Positions 17,132 through 26,625 are shown, numbered from the stretch's first letter. The stretch is DNA of 39,472 nt from Thermomonas sp. (GCA_020692565.1 JAIMKJ010000009.1:88856-128327); one strand, 5' to 3'. The notes: generated by a model from the sequence alone, not told the origin. Program-made: numbers and translations.

Positions 17132-19774
17132 TCATGCGGGCGCCGTGGCATCGAGCGCAGCGCGCAGCGCCTTGCGCAGATCTTCGCACTGCACTTCGTC
17201 CAGCGGGCGATCGTCTGCGTCTGCGATGAGGAACAGATCCTCCGCACGCTCACCGAAGGTGGCGATCCGCGCATCGTGCACGCGCACATGCTGCTGGCGC
17301 AGCACGTGGGTCACGTCGGCGAGCAGCCCCGGGCGATCGGTGCAGATCAGGCTCATCCGGGTACGCGCGCCATCGAACGAAGGCTCCAGGCCGATCCGCG
17401 GCGCGATCCGGAAATGCTTGAGATGCCGCGGCTGGGTGCGACGCGAAGGCAGCAGGCGGTCGAGGTCGCCGCCCAGCACGCGCTGCAGCGCCGCCTCGAT
17501 GTCATCGACCGACAGCGCGTGCTGCGGGTCGCTCGGCAGGACGTGGAAGGTATCGAAAATGCTGCTCTGCGGACCGTCCAGCGCGCGCGCCTGCTGGATC
17601 GCCAGACCCAGGCGGTCGAGCATGATCACGATCGCCGCGAACAGGCCGTCGCGATCGCGCGCGTGCACGAACACTTCGTAGCCACCGGCATCGCCGCGCA
17701 GCAATCGCGCGCGCACCACGGCTGCGCCGGCCGTCGCGCCGTGCAGCGCAGCGGCCTGCCACGCGATCTGGTCCGGGCGACTGCGCAGGAAATTCTCGCG
17801 CGGCATCCGCGCGAACAGCGCCTCGATCGCCACCGCATCGAACCCACCGTCGACCAGCAGCGCGCGCGCAGCGAGCTGGTTTTCGACGATCCGCTCATCG
17901 GCGGCGACCGGATGCTCCAGGCCGCGACGCAGCGCGAACCGGGTGGCCGTGTGCAGATCGGCGAGCAGCCGGTCCTTCCATGCATTCCACAGCTTCGGCG
18001 AAGTCCCGGCGATATCGGCGCAGGTCAGCAGATAGAGAGAGTCCAGACGCTGGCGGTCGGCGACTTCGCCCGCGAAACGATGGATCACGTCGGGATCGGT
18101 GATGTCCTGTTTCTGCGCGGTCACCGACATCAGCAGATGCTTGCGCACCAGCCATTCGATCAGCGCGGTGTCGGCTTCGGACACACCGTGCGCGAGGCAG
18201 AATTCGCGCGCGTCGACCGCGCCGAGTTCGGAATGATCGCCGCCGCGACCCTTGCCGATATCGTGGAACAGACCCGCAAGCAGCAGCAGTTCCGGTTTGC
18301 GCAGCGACGGCCAGACAGCGTGCGCTGTGGAGAAACGCTCGTCGGGCGTCGCGTTGGCGAAGATCGCGAGATTGCGCAGCACCGCCAGGGTGTGCTGATC
18401 CACGGTGTAGACGTGGAACAGATCGAACTGCATGCGCCCGGACACCTGCGCGAAGGCCGGAATCCAGCGACCGAGCACACCCAGCCGCGCCATGCGTTCC
18501 AGCACTTTCACCGGCTGCGGCCCGCGCAGCAGTTCCAGGAATCGTTCGCGCAGCTCGACGGGTGCGTCCTGGTACGCGGGAATCTTCGCCAGCGTTTCGG
18601 CCAGTGCCCACGCGGTCATCGAATGCAGGCCGCGGCTTTGCGGATGCGCGGCCCACGCGGCGAACAGTTCGAACGCCTGCGCGGCGCCCTGCTGCAGCCA
18701 GGCACGGTCGCGGGCGGCCAGATAACCGCGCCGCAGCTCGAAATGTTCGTCCAGCGCTTCGACTTCACCCTCGCCTTCGAGTTGTTCCTCGAAGCGCTGC
18801 AGCAGGCGATCGTTGATCCGCAACACCCGGCCGGCGCTGCGGTAGAAGCCCTGCATCATCTGTTCGACAGCGAGGTTGTCGGCGTCGTCGGTGTGGCCCA
18901 GACGCGCGGCGAGCAGTTTCTGATAATCGAAACGCAGCCGCTCCTCGCGCCGCTTCGCGACCAGATGCAGGCCGAAGCGCAGCCGGGTCAGTGCCTTGCG
19001 CTCGCGTTCGAGGGTATCGAATTCGACCGCGCCGATCTGGCCGAACGCCAGCATCGATTCGAGATTGCCGCTGCCCAGCAGCCGCTGCGCCATCCAACGC
19101 AGGGTCTGGATGTCGCGCAGGCCGCCGGGGCCGTCCTTCAGATTCGGTTCGAGATTGTCGGCGGTGTCGCCGAATCGCGCGTGACGCTGCGCCTGCTCCG
19201 CGCGCTTGGCTTGGAAATAGTCGCGCGCCGGCCAGACTTTTTCGGGTGCGACCGCGGCGCGCAGCGCGTCGGAAGCGGCAGCATCCGCCACCAGTGCGCG
19301 TGATTCGATCATCGCCGTGAGCGCAGTCTGATCGGCCGCGGCTTCGGTGCATTGCGCGGGCGAACGCACCGCCTGGCTCGCCTGCAGGCCCGCGTCCCAG
19401 AGTAGCGCGAGGAATCGCGCCAGCGCATCGCAATGCGCCTGCTGCAACGCATCGTCGGCCAGCACCAGCACATCGATATCGGACTGCGGAAACAATTCGC
19501 CGCGGCCATAGCCGCCGATGGCGAACAGCGCGAGCCCGGCGTCATCGGGCAGGCAGCGCGCCCACGCGGCGCGGATCAGCGCATCGACCGCAGACGCGCG
19601 CGCGGAAACCAGCGCATCCACAGCGTCGCCACGATCGAAACGCACCGCGAGATCGGCGTCGGTCTGCGCCAGTGCGGCCCGCGTCGCCGCCGCCCAGGCG
19701 GCATCGCCATCCGGGCCACCGGGCATCGAAGGAGCGGAACCGCCCGCCAGGCTTGTGGGGGCGGCAACAGGCAC
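17132..19774 (-). CDS. glnD: Bifunctional [protein-PII] uridylyltransferase / uridylyl-removing enzyme
   Basis: GlnD reads glutamine level and adds or removes UMP on PII proteins, controlling nitrogen assimilation. The 880-residue product shows the nucleotidyltransferase motif [20 protein letters not shown] (G87-G88, D99, D101), the PII-uridylyltransferase region with [13 protein letters not shown], the HD domain with H504-D505 in [14 protein letters not shown], and two C-terminal ACT domains (about 690-780 and 800-875) containing [14 protein letters not shown]. The start is GTG at 19774, four bases after the map stop; an internal ATG at codon 17 is possible. Co-expression with map and dapD is likely, as in Xanthomonas. 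Confidence 0.96.
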   Translation of the reverse strand: MPVAAPTSLAGGSAPSMPGGPDGDAAWAAATRAALAQTDADLAVRFDRGDAVDALVSARASAVDALIRAAWARCLPDDAGLALFAIGGYGRGELFPQSDIDVLVLADDALQQAHCDALARFLALLWDAGLQASQAVRSPAQCTEAAADQTALTAMIESRALVADAAASDALRAAVAPEKVWPARDYFQAKRAEQAQRHARFGDTADNLEPNLKDGPGGLRDIQTLRWMAQRLLGSGNLESMLAFGQIGAVEFDTLERERKALTRLRFGLHLVAKRREERLRFDYQKLLAARLGHTDDADNLAVEQMMQGFYRSAGRVLRINDRLLQRFEEQLEGEGEVEALDEHFELRRGYLAARDRAWLQQGAAQAFELFAAWAAHPQSRGLHSMTAWALAETLAKIPAYQDAPVELRERFLELLRGPQPVKVLERMARLGVLGRWIPAFAQVSGRMQFDLFHVYTVDQHTLAVLRNLAIFANATPDERFSTAHAVWPSLRKPELLLLAGLFHDIGKGRGGDHSELGAVDAREFCLAHGVSEADTALIEWLVRKHLLMSVTAQKQDITDPDVIHRFAGEVADRQRLDSLYLLTCADIAGTSPKLWNAWKDRLLADLHTATRFALRRGLEHPVAADERIVENQLAARALLVDGGFDAVAIEALFARMPRENFLRSRPDQIAWQAAALHGATAGAAVVRARLLRGDAGGYEVFVHARDRDGLFAAIVIMLDRLGLAIQQARALDGPQSSIFDTFHVLPSDPQHALSVDDIEAALQRVLGGDLDRLLPSRRTQPRHLKHFRIAPRIGLEPSFDGARTRMSLICTDRPGLLADVTHVLRQQHVRVHDARIATFGERAEDLFLIADADDRPLDEVQCEDLRKALRAALDATAPA

Positions 19775-19778
19775 GGAC

Positions 19779-20573
19779 TCAGAGCTCGTTGTCGTCGCCG
19801 GGCAGGCGGGTCAGGATTTCGACGCCGGTCTCGGTCACCGTCACCGTATGCTCCCACTGCGCCGAGAGCTTGCGGTCCTTGGTGACCACCGTCCAACCGT
19901 CGGGCATCAGCCGGGTGTGGCGGGCGCCTTCGTTGATCATCGGTTCGATGGTGAAGGTCATGCCCGGCTTCAGCACCAGACCCTCGCCCGGGCGGCCGTA
20001 ATGCAGCACCTGCGGGTCTTCGTGATAGATCCTTCCGATGCCGTGGCCGCAGTATTCGCGCACCACCGAGAAGCGTTCGCCCTCGGCGTAGGTCTGGATG
20101 GCGTGACCGATGTCGCCCAGGGTCGCGCCCGGCCTGACGGTGCGGATACCGCGGAACATGGCCTCGCGCGTGGCTTCGACCAGCCGTTTCGCCATGACCG
20201 ACGGCGTGCCGACGTAATACATGCGGCTGGTGTCGCCGTGCCAGCCGTCCTTGATCACGGTGACGTCGATATTGATGATGTCGCCATCCTTCAGCACCTT
20301 GGTCGGCCCGGGGATGCCGTGGCAGATGACGTTGTTGACCGAGGTACAGATGGTCGCCGGGAAGCCGCGGTAGCCGACGTTGGCGGGAATCGCCTGCTGC
20401 ACGCCCACGATGTGATCGTGGCAGATGCGGTCCAATTCGGCCGTGGTCACGCCGGGCTGGACGTGGGGGGCGACGATTTGCAGCACTTCGGCGGCCAGGC
20501 GGCCGGCGACGCGCATGCGCTCGATGTCTTCAGGGGTTTTGATGGTCATGGCCATGCCGGCATTATTGCCCAT
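19779..20573 (-). CDS. map: Methionine aminopeptidase, type I
   Basis: Map removes N-terminal methionine from new proteins with a two-metal centre. The product shows the ligands in order: [20 protein letters not shown] (two aspartates), [21 protein letters not shown] (histidine), TIEPMINEG (glutamate) and [16 protein letters not shown] (glutamate). Three in-frame ATGs occur at 20573, 20555 and 20549; the conserved sequence starts [13 protein letters not shown] at 20549, so the first eight codons may not be translated, and none has a strong ribosome-binding site. The gene diverges from rpsB across a 369-base region, and glnD follows after four bases. Confidence 0.95.
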   Translation of the reverse strand: MGNNAGMAMTIKTPEDIERMRVAGRLAAEVLQIVAPHVQPGVTTAELDRICHDHIVGVQQAIPANVGYRGFPATICTSVNNVICHGIPGPTKVLKDGDIINIDVTVIKDGWHGDTSRMYYVGTPSVMAKRLVEATREAMFRGIRTVRPGATLGDIGHAIQTYAEGERFSVVREYCGHGIGRIYHEDPQVLHYGRPGEGLVLKPGMTFTIEPMINEGARHTRLMPDGWTVVTKDRKLSAQWEHTVTVTETGVEILTRLPGDDNEL

Positions 20574-20610
20574 CCGGCCCGGCTTTGCCTCAATGGCTTG
20601 CCGCCGCGAC

Positions 20611-20640
20611 TTGCCTGCAAGTGCCTGTTCCGGCTAGAAT
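20611..20640 (+). promoter_or_regulatory. rpsB promoter
   Basis: TTGCCT (20611-20616) and TAGAAT (20635-20640) are spaced by 18 bases, a good sigma-70-type pair. TAGAAT also occurs upstream of pyrH and the first S9 peptidase gene. It faces rpsB and predicts a 5' leader of about 295 bases. Confidence 0.65.
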
Positions 20641-20942
20641 CCCGCGGCTCGGCACCGGGTTCGCCCGATGAAGACCGCCCACGACGGGCGCAGCGCCCTC
20701 CGGCATTCCCGCCGGGGTGCAGTCGAATCCACACCCGCCGCAATCCCCCGTCCCGGGGTGTCCCCGAAAGCCGTTCGCGGCCCGCCTTCACCGGCACGAG
20801 GATCTGGAGACGGCGCAGCGGGGAGGCCCAACCCCGGAACCACGCGACCCGCTGTCACGGCGGGCGCACCGCTCCTTACCAGATCCCACAGGATCGATCC
20901 CACAGGATCACGGCGGCCGGTTCCACCACTCGGAGTTTCGCA
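20641..20942 (+). promoter_or_regulatory. Long rpsB 5' leader with tandem hairpin repeat
   Basis: About 300 bases lie between the predicted promoter and rpsB with no convincing ORF. Near the end the 14-base unit GATCCCACAGGATC is duplicated exactly in tandem (20882-20895, 20896-20909); each unit folds as GATCC-CACA-GGATC. GGAG at 20932-20935 serves rpsB. In enterobacteria rpsB-tsf is autorepressed by S2 through its leader, so a similar role is plausible, but I did not recognise the known S2-binding fold here. Confidence 0.5.
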
Positions 20943-21809
20943 ATGCCTCAGATCACCATGCGTCAGATGCTGGAAGCCGGCGTCCATTTCGGCCACCAGA
21001 CCCGTTACTGGAACCCGAAGATGGGTCCGTACATCTTCGGCGCCCGCGGCAAGATCCACATCATCAACCTCGAGAAGACGGTTCCGCTGTTCAACGACGC
21101 GATGAACTTCATCTCGGGTATCGCCCAGAAGCGCGGCGTCATCCTGTTCCTCGGCACCAAGCGCAGCGCGCGCGATTCGGTGAAGGAAGAAGCCGAGCGT
21201 TGCGGCATGCCGTACATGACCCAGCGCTGGCTGGGCGGCACGCTCACCAACTTCCGCACCGTGAAGCAGTCGGTCGCTCGCCTGAAGGAACTGGAAGCCG
21301 CGGAAACCGACGGTACGTTCCAGAAGATCGTCAAGCACGAAGTGCTGAGTCTGCGTCGCGAACGCGAAAAGCTGCTGGCCTCGCTCGGCGGCATCAAGGA
21401 AATGAACCGCCTGCCCGACGCCCTGTTCGTGATCGATATCGGCCACGAAGACATCGCGATCAAGGAAGCCAAGAAGCTCGGCATCCCGGTCATCGCCGTC
21501 GTCGACACCAACTACGACCCCAACCTGGTCGATTACGCCATCCCGGGCAACGACGACGCCATCCGCGCGGTGCAGCTCTACGCCCGCGCCGCCGCCGACG
21601 CGGTGCTGGAAGGCAAGGCCGCCGCGCCGCAGGCCGCGACCGTCCGCGAGGAGGAGTTCGCCGAAGGCGACAACGCCGGCAAGCGTGGCCCGCGCGGCGC
21701 CGGCAAGAAGCCGGAAAGCAGGAAGTCTGAAGCCGCCGCCGCACCGAGCGAAGCGACTGCGCCCAGCGAAGCCGCCGCTGCTGCCAGCGAAGCGCCGGCC
21801 GCCGAGTAA
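20943..21809 (+). CDS. rpsB: 30S ribosomal protein S2
   Basis: The 288-residue product opens [27 protein letters not shown] and contains [23 protein letters not shown] and [25 protein letters not shown], unmistakable S2. GGAG lies seven bases before the ATG. The conserved fold ends at about residue 230. The remaining tail is basic ([18 protein letters not shown]) and then low-complexity, with repeats of the type APSEA up to the end, making it longer than the 241-residue E. coli S2. Extended acidic Ala/Ser/Glu tails are seen in some relatives. tsf follows after 157 bases that include a REP hairpin. Confidence 0.98.
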   Translation: MPQITMRQMLEAGVHFGHQTRYWNPKMGPYIFGARGKIHIINLEKTVPLFNDAMNFISGIAQKRGVILFLGTKRSARDSVKEEAERCGMPYMTQRWLGGTLTNFRTVKQSVARLKELEAAETDGTFQKIVKHEVLSLRREREKLLASLGGIKEMNRLPDALFVIDIGHEDIAIKEAKKLGIPVIAVVDTNYDPNLVDYAIPGNDDAIRAVQLYARAAADAVLEGKAAAPQAATVREEEFAEGDNAGKRGPRGAGKKPESRKSEAAAAPSEATAPSEAAAAASEAPAAE

Positions 21810-21918
21810 TCGGCCCCGCGTCATCGACAGGTCATGCGGTCGCGCGACACTGCGCGCCCGCAGTCCCACATCTCGCCGCGCCCGACGTGCACCGCATGTC
21901 CGGACGACCGGCCTCTCT

Positions 21919-21943
21919 TACGGCGGGTCGAGACCCGCCCTAC
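21919..21943. repeat. GTAG-type REP hairpin between rpsB and tsf
   Basis: GGCGGGTC-GA-GACCCGCC (21922-21939) is a perfect 8-bp stem; read on the minus strand it is preceded by GTAG. It lies in the rpsB-tsf gap, 24 bases before the tsf start, where it may tune the relative expression of the two genes. Confidence 0.75.
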
Positions 21944-21966
21944 ATTGATCCATATCGAGGTTTGCA

Positions 21967-22848
21967 ATGGCTGAAATCACCGCCACCCTGGTCAAGGAAC
22001 TGCGCGAGCGCACCGGCGCCGGCATGATGGAGTGCAAGAAAGCGCTCACCGAAAACAACGGCGACCTTGAACTGTCCGCCGAATGGCTGCGCAAGCAGGG
22101 CATCATCAAGGTGGGCAAGAAGGCCGACCGCGTCACCGCCGAAGGCCGCATCGCGGTCGCTCAGGACGGCGGCAAGGCCGTGCTGGTCGAAATCAACTCC
22201 GAGACCGACTTCGTGGCCAAGGACGAGAACTTCCTGGCCTTCATCGACACCGTCGCCAAGGCCGCTCTGGCCTCCGGCGCCGCCGATATCGAAGCGCTGA
22301 AGTCGGCGAAGGTCGCCTCCGGCGAAACCGTCGAAGAGGCCCGCGCCGCCATCGTCGCCAAGGTCGGCGAGAACGTGCAGGTCCGCCGCATGGCCCGTGT
22401 CGACAGCGCCGAGAACGTCGCCGCCTACGTCCACAGCGGCAAGATCGGCGTGCTGGTCGAGCTCAAGGGCGGCAATGCCGACCTCGCCCGCGGCATCGCC
22501 ATGCACGTGGCCGCGATGAACCCGCCGCACAACAAGGCCAGCGACGTCCCGGCCGACTTCATCGCCAAGGAAAAGGAAATCGAACTGGCGAAGATGACCG
22601 ACAAGGACAAGAACAAGCCGGCCGACATCCTCGAAAAGATCATCGGCGGCAAGATCGCCAAGATCGTCAACGAGAACACCCTGTACGGCCAGGCCTACGT
22701 GCTGAACACCGAGCAGACGGTCGAAGCCGCGGTCAAGGCCGCCGGCGCCGATGTCGTCGGTTTCCAGCGCCTCGCGGTCGGCGAAGGCATCGAAAAAGTG
22801 GTGGAAGACTACGCCGCCGAAGTGATGAAGCAGGCCGGTCTGGCGTAA
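21967..22848 (+). CDS. tsf: Elongation factor Ts
   Basis: EF-Ts exchanges GDP for GTP on EF-Tu. The 293-residue product starts [27 protein letters not shown], the signature N-terminal UBA-like domain, followed by [15 protein letters not shown] (the TDF motif that contacts EF-Tu) and the two subdomains of the core; LYGQAYVLN lies near the end. GAGG lies seven bases upstream of the ATG. It forms an operon with rpsB as in most bacteria and ends in a strong intrinsic terminator 26 bases downstream. Confidence 0.98.
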   Translation: MAEITATLVKELRERTGAGMMECKKALTENNGDLELSAEWLRKQGIIKVGKKADRVTAEGRIAVAQDGGKAVLVEINSETDFVAKDENFLAFIDTVAKAALASGAADIEALKSAKVASGETVEEARAAIVAKVGENVQVRRMARVDSAENVAAYVHSGKIGVLVELKGGNADLARGIAMHVAAMNPPHNKASDVPADFIAKEKEIELAKMTDKDKNKPADILEKIIGGKIAKIVNENTLYGQAYVLNTEQTVEAAVKAAGADVVGFQRLAVGEGIEKVVEDYAAEVMKQAGLA

Positions 22849-22874
22849 GCCCGATACGACGCCTCGGAACGCAG

Positions 22875-22904
22875 AAAACCCGCGGACATCCGCGGGTTTT
22901 TTGT
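22875..22904 (+). terminator. Intrinsic terminator of rpsB-tsf
   Basis: AAAACCCGCGG and CCGCGGGTTTT form a perfect 11-bp stem with the loop ACAT, followed by further T residues (TTTTTTGTT). It is a strong Rho-independent terminator directly after tsf. Confidence 0.93.
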
Positions 22905-23068
22905 TGCCTGCGTATCGCCGGCGAATCGCACCGGCATCACGTTCCGACGGGGGCTTCCGCACCGCTGTCGCGGATGCTATTCATAAGCCTTGAGCATGTC
23001 GTCCACGGATCGGAGCGAAGGATCGCGGACGACCAGAACCGGAATCTATCCATGAACAGGGGAAAGCG

Positions 23069-24100
23069 ATGACGCACCATGCGCGAAGAGGGGCCCATGC
23101 CTTGGTTTCGATGGCGATGCTGATGGCGATCCTGCCCGGCTGCGCGGCACTGAAATCCACGCGTCACAGCGATGACTCGCTCGCACCGGGATTGGGTTAC
23201 TACCTACCGAACGGCGACCTCAAGATCACCATGACCGTCTCGAACGACGGCGGCGGCCCCATGCGGGTATTCAAGGTCGAAACCCTGTATTACCCAGATG
23301 TCACCGAACGTTTCAGCGTGACGGTACCGAAAAACATCCTTGGCGCGACCGAAGCGGACATCCAGGTCTCCGAAGCGGGGCTTCTGGAATCGGTCACCTA
23401 TACCTACGAGCCGAAAATCTTGCAGGCGATCGACGCGATCGCGCCGGTCGCGACCGCACAGGCGCTCATCGGCCGCGACGCCGAAGGGCCCTGCAGCCTG
23501 CCCGGCGATTATGTCGCCATCATCGCGCCCGCCGACGGCAAGGGCGGACTGTGCGGCTACACCATCAGGATCACGTCGCTCGGCACCACCGCTCGCACCA
23601 CCGCGGCGAACGCGCAGCCGAAGGCATCCTACGGGCGCGCCGTCGCCGGCCCCCGCATGCCGAACAATGGCCTGTATTTCCGCATGAACCTGCCCTATCG
23701 CGTCGACATCCTCGACGGCGGCGGCGATGCGCTGCTGTATTCCGATATCGCACTCAGCCCGACCGGCGCATCGACGCTGTTCGTGCAGACCCACCGCAGC
23801 CTGTTCGCGACCATCAGCGGCTCGATCACCTTCGACAACGGCGTCCTCACCGCGTTCGCGCCGAAGAGCAGCAGCGAAGTCGAAACCGCGCTCAAACTGC
23901 CGGCGGCGATCATCAAGGCGTATTTCAACTCGGTCAACGCACTGTTCGTGCTGCGCAAAGGCACCGCCGACAGCGAAACCGAGTACTTGGGCGCGCTGGA
24001 AAACATGCGCAAGGCGAAAGCGGATCTGGAGGCTTGCCAGGCAGCCTATGCATCGGGGAATCAGGCCAGCATCGACAGCGCCTGCGGATCACAGCCGTGA
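23069..24100 (+). CDS. Predicted lipoprotein of unknown function
   Basis: The 343-residue product has a lipoprotein signal: a basic start, hydrophobic stretch and lipobox LPGC, with C25 as the lipidated residue. The body contains NGDLKITMTVSNDGGGPMRVFKVE, a beta-rich region, two cysteines bracketing an insertion (PCSLPGDYVA to GLCGYTI), and a helical C-terminal part with CQAAYASGNQASIDSACGSQP. I recognise no family. A GGGGAAAG ribosome-binding site precedes the ATG. A six-codon mini-ORF (23052-23072) ends in a stop overlapping the start, possibly by chance. The gene is flanked by terminators on both sides, so it appears to be a single-gene unit placed between tsf and pyrH. Confidence 0.75.
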   Translation: MTHHARRGAHALVSMAMLMAILPGCAALKSTRHSDDSLAPGLGYYLPNGDLKITMTVSNDGGGPMRVFKVETLYYPDVTERFSVTVPKNILGATEADIQVSEAGLLESVTYTYEPKILQAIDAIAPVATAQALIGRDAEGPCSLPGDYVAIIAPADGKGGLCGYTIRITSLGTTARTTAANAQPKASYGRAVAGPRMPNNGLYFRMNLPYRVDILDGGGDALLYSDIALSPTGASTLFVQTHRSLFATISGSITFDNGVLTAFAPKSSSEVETALKLPAAIIKAYFNSVNALFVLRKGTADSETEYLGALENMRKAKADLEACQAAYASGNQASIDSACGSQP

Positions 24101-24130
24101 CCGGCTGGCCGGAAGCCACCTGCCCTCAGA

Positions 24131-24164
24131 ACAGGAAACCCGCGATGATTCGCGGGTTTCCTGT
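24131..24164. terminator. Bidirectional terminator between convergent genes
   Basis: ACAGGAAACCCGCG and its exact complement form a 14-bp stem with a six-base loop (24145-24150). It lies 30 bases after the lipoprotein gene and 18 bases beyond the end of the small secreted-peptide gene on the other strand. A short T-run is embedded in each arm. Confidence 0.8.
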
Positions 24165-24182
24165 CGTACGGAGTCGCGACGA

Positions 24183-24365
24183 TCAGAGATCCGGCGGCGC
24201 GTAATCCAGAGGAATGCACACCTCTTCAGGCTCGCCTCTGTCGTTGGTCTTCCAGGTGCAGTCCCACCACTGACCGTTGCCGTCCTGAAACACCACCGCC
24301 ATCGCCTGGGAGCTCGCGAAGGCGAGCAGACCAGCGGCAGCGATCTTCAACATGCTTTTTTTCAT
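24183..24365 (-). CDS. Small secreted two-cysteine peptide, unknown function
   Basis: A 60-codon gene with a textbook ribosome-binding site (AAGGAG seven bases before ATG 24365). The product starts MKKSMLKIAAAGLLAFASSQAMA, a clear signal peptide, leaving a mature peptide of about 37 residues. That peptide is aromatic and acidic (QWWDCTWK, then GEPEEVC, ending DYAPPDL), and its two cysteines, C36 and C50, could form a disulfide. I recognise no family. It lies 185 bases downstream of the AIM24 gene on the same strand, behind two strong hairpins, so it is probably made from its own or a processed transcript. It is absent from ordinary length-filtered gene calls but the signal peptide and ribosome-binding site argue it is real. 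Confidence 0.72.
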   Translation of the reverse strand: MKKSMLKIAAAGLLAFASSQAMAVVFQDGNGQWWDCTWKTNDRGEPEEVCIPLDYAPPDL

Positions 24366-24406
24366 TTGAAACTCCTTGTCTTCCTCGCGATTGGATTCAC
24401 CTGCGA

Positions 24407-24468
24407 CAGGCAGCAGCTTTCCACTGCCTGCTGCCTGCCGATCGCCCGCGGAAATTCCAGCGGGCGAT
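24407..24468. other. Two tandem hairpins between AIM24 gene and small-peptide gene
   Basis: Stem one pairs CAGGCAGCAG (24407-24416) with CTGCTGCCTG (24428-24437). Stem two pairs ATCGCCCGC (24441-24449) with GCGGGCGAT (24460-24468). On the minus strand they lie after the AIM24 stop and about 40 bases before the small-peptide start. They may end the first message, stabilise the second, or form a regulatory leader. Confidence 0.55.
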
Positions 24469-24550
24469 GAAGGAAGCGTACGACCGGAGCGTCTCACAAA
24501 CAGCGATTTCGATGACGTTTCCGTATCGAATGCCGAGCTTCGCCGCAGAC

Positions 24551-25246
24551 TCACTGTTGCTGCTGGAATACCACTTCCTCGTAAGGTTGCACCACCACCC
24601 AGCCTTCGCCCGCGAAGCGCAGTTGGATGCTTTCTCCGGAGCCGCGGCCGATGAAGGTGCGCAGGCTGATATCGGTGACGATATCCGGCGAGAGACCGCC
24701 CGACCACGCAACGGTGGCGTTCGGGTCGGTAAACACCGGGCCGGTGCTTGCATTCACCGGCAGCGTCAGCGGTTCGTAATGCGCAGTGATGGCGATCAGC
24801 CCATGACCGCTCAGCTTCACGTTGAACAGGCCGCCGGCCATCATTCCGGCCACTTTGCGCATCATCGTGATATCGCTGGAAATGGTGGATTCGATCGCCA
24901 GCACGTCGTTGCCGTTGACGAAGATCGACTCGCCGTCGAGGCGCAGCAGCATGATCTTCTTGCCGCTGTCGGCCAGATAGACCCGGCCCTGGCCCTCGAT
25001 CTTCATCAGCGACGCGCCTTCGCCGGTGAGCGTCTTCTTCAACAGCCCGCCGAGGCCCTGATCGAGCAGGCCCTGCCGGGTGAACTTGATGTTGCCCTTG
25101 CGCGCGATCATCGAACCGGCCTTGGCCCAGATCATGCCGTCGACGCGGGCTTCGAGCATATGCGAGCTTTCCAGCTCGAAAGCCTCGCCGGAAAGGTCTC
25201 TCTCCTTCGACGAGGACAGGAATTCCTGCAGGGTCTTGACGGCCAT
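24551..25246 (-). CDS. AIM24 / TIGR00266 family protein
   Basis: The start at 25246 (MAVKTLQEFL) is supported by GGAG about nine bases upstream; upstream in-frame starts lack one. The 231-residue, beta-rich product has the family features: AKAGSMIARKGNIKFTRQGL, GLGGLLKKTLTGEGASLMKIEG, and GSGESIQLRFAGEGWVVVQPYE near the end. Bacterial AIM24-like proteins adopt a double beta-helix-like fold (TRAP-like) and have no settled biochemical role; the yeast name refers to a mitochondrial protein. There is no signal peptide, so it is likely cytoplasmic. It diverges from the cupin gene across 134 bases. The sequence ends in four glutamines. Confidence 0.88.
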   Translation of the reverse strand: MAVKTLQEFLSSSKERDLSGEAFELESSHMLEARVDGMIWAKAGSMIARKGNIKFTRQGLLDQGLGGLLKKTLTGEGASLMKIEGQGRVYLADSGKKIMLLRLDGESIFVNGNDVLAIESTISSDITMMRKVAGMMAGGLFNVKLSGHGLIAITAHYEPLTLPVNASTGPVFTDPNATVAWSGGLSPDIVTDISLRTFIGRGSGESIQLRFAGEGWVVVQPYEEVVFQQQQ

Positions 25247-25380
25247 GGCGATGCGCTCCAAAGGAATGTGAATGGTGCCGCCATTGTCGGCGCCAGATGC
25301 CTTCGGCACCATCCCCGGATGTCACCCGTACGCGTCACTGCCGCACACCAACCCGCACTTCCGTTCATGGAGCAACCGTC

Positions 25381-25737
25381 ATGCCGTCGATCATCGCCAT
25401 CCCCCACTCCGCCGCCGACGCGCCGCGCAACCCGGTGGCCGCGGACCGGTTGATCTCCGGCCAGCCAGTCCAGGCGGTCGCCAACGCCTATTCCGACCCC
25501 GGCGAAGCCTTCCACTGCGGGGTCTGGGAAGGCGATATCGGCGCTTGGCGCGTGCATTACACCGAGCACGAGTTCTGCCACATGCTCGCGGGACGCGTGC
25601 GCATCATCGATGAAGAAGGCGGCGAACGCGTCGTCGCGGCCGGCGACAGTTTCGTGATTCCGGCCGGATTTTCGGGCATCTGGGAGGTATTGGAGCCGGC
25701 GCGCAAACTCTATGCGGTGTACGAACCTGGAAGCTGA
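25381..25737 (+). CDS. Small cupin-domain protein
   Basis: The 118-residue protein starts at ATG 25381 after GGAG and contains a single cupin barrel: [26 protein letters not shown] (first motif, with E and H as possible metal ligands) and [28 protein letters not shown] (second motif). It resembles the Cupin_3 group related to (S)-ureidoglycine aminohydrolase. Members often act on or bind small molecules, but the function of this one is not deducible. pyrH follows 74 bases later with its own -10-like box. Confidence 0.85.
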   Translation: MPSIIAIPHSAADAPRNPVAADRLISGQPVQAVANAYSDPGEAFHCGVWEGDIGAWRVHYTEHEFCHMLAGRVRIIDEEGGERVVAAGDSFVIPAGFSGIWEVLEPARKLYAVYEPGS

Positions 25738-25774
25738 ACCATCGAGCTGAGCACGAACTCCTGCCGGAGCGCGC

Positions 25775-25780
25775 TAGAAT
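25775..25780 (+). promoter_or_regulatory. -10-like box upstream of pyrH
   Basis: TAGAAT stands 31 bases before the pyrH ATG, identical to the -10 of rpsB. No matching -35 element is visible at normal spacing, so the promoter call is tentative. Confidence 0.4.
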
Positions 25781-25811
25781 TCACCGGTTTGTCATACCTC
25801 CGGAGTCCGCC

Positions 25812-26534
25812 ATGTCCCAGCTTGCCTATCGCCGCGTCCTGCTCAAACTTTCCGGCGAGGCCCTGATGGGCGACGAGGACTACGGCATCGACCCCAAGGT
25901 CATCGGCCGCCTCGCCCGTGAGGTGATCGAAGTCCGCGACGCCGGCGCCGAAATCGCGCTGGTCATCGGCGGCGGCAACATCTTCCGCGGCGCGGGCCTG
26001 GCCGCCGGCGGCATGGACCGGGTCACCGGCGACCAGATGGGCATGCTCGCCACCGTCATCAACGCCCTGGCGATGCAGGATTCGCTGGAAAAGCTGGGCG
26101 CCAAGTGCCGGGTGATGAGCGCGCTGAAGATCAACGACGTGTGCGAGGACTACATCCGCCGCCGCGCCGTGCGCCATCTGGAGAAGGGCCGCATCACCAT
26201 CTTCGCCGCCGGCACCGGCAACCCCTTCTTCACCACCGACTCCGGCGCTGCGCTGCGCGCGATCGAGATCGGCGCCGACCTGCTGTTGAAGGCGACCAAG
26301 GTCGACGGGGTCTACGACAAGGATCCGAACAGGCACGCGGATGCCGTGCGCTACGACACGCTCGGTTACGACGAAGTGATTTCCAGGAACCTGCAGGTGA
26401 TGGATACCGCGGCGTTCGCGCTGTGCCGCGACAGCCGCCTGCCGCTGCGCATCTTCGACATGAGCCAGCCCGGCGTCCTGCTGCGCATCCTGCGCGGCGA
26501 AAGCATCGGCACGCTGGTGACACCGGGACGCTGA
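25812..26534 (+). CDS. pyrH: Uridylate kinase (UMP kinase)
   Basis: PyrH phosphorylates UMP to UDP in the cytoplasm as a hexamer and is allosterically regulated by GTP and UTP. The 240-residue product opens with [14 protein letters not shown] and has [36 protein letters not shown] and [14 protein letters not shown], all diagnostic for bacterial UMP kinase of the amino-acid-kinase fold. GGAG lies before the ATG. In most relatives frr follows pyrH directly; here a terminator and a convergent S9 peptidase gene follow, and frr is not in the window. Confidence 0.98.
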   Translation: MSQLAYRRVLLKLSGEALMGDEDYGIDPKVIGRLAREVIEVRDAGAEIALVIGGGNIFRGAGLAAGGMDRVTGDQMGMLATVINALAMQDSLEKLGAKCRVMSALKINDVCEDYIRRRAVRHLEKGRITIFAAGTGNPFFTTDSGAALRAIEIGADLLLKATKVDGVYDKDPNRHADAVRYDTLGYDEVISRNLQVMDTAAFALCRDSRLPLRIFDMSQPGVLLRILRGESIGTLVTPGR

Positions 26535-26569
26535 TCGGCTTTCGCTCGCGCCCGCCGCTTCCAGCGCAT

Positions 26570-26605
26570 GAAAAAAACCGACGCCTCGCAGCGTCGTTTT
26601 TTTTC
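26570..26605. terminator. Bidirectional terminator between pyrH and S9 peptidase gene
   Basis: CGACGC-CTCGCA-GCGTCG (26579-26596) is preceded by seven A and followed by eight T residues, so it works in both directions as an intrinsic terminator for two convergent genes. Confidence 0.93.
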
Positions 26606-26625
26606 GTCGAAGATTCGCGGTGCGC

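Noticed and set aside
23052..23072. Six-codon mini-ORF overlapping the lipoprotein start
   Set aside because: Too short to judge; unlike the rfb case it couples to no upstream gene and may be chance.
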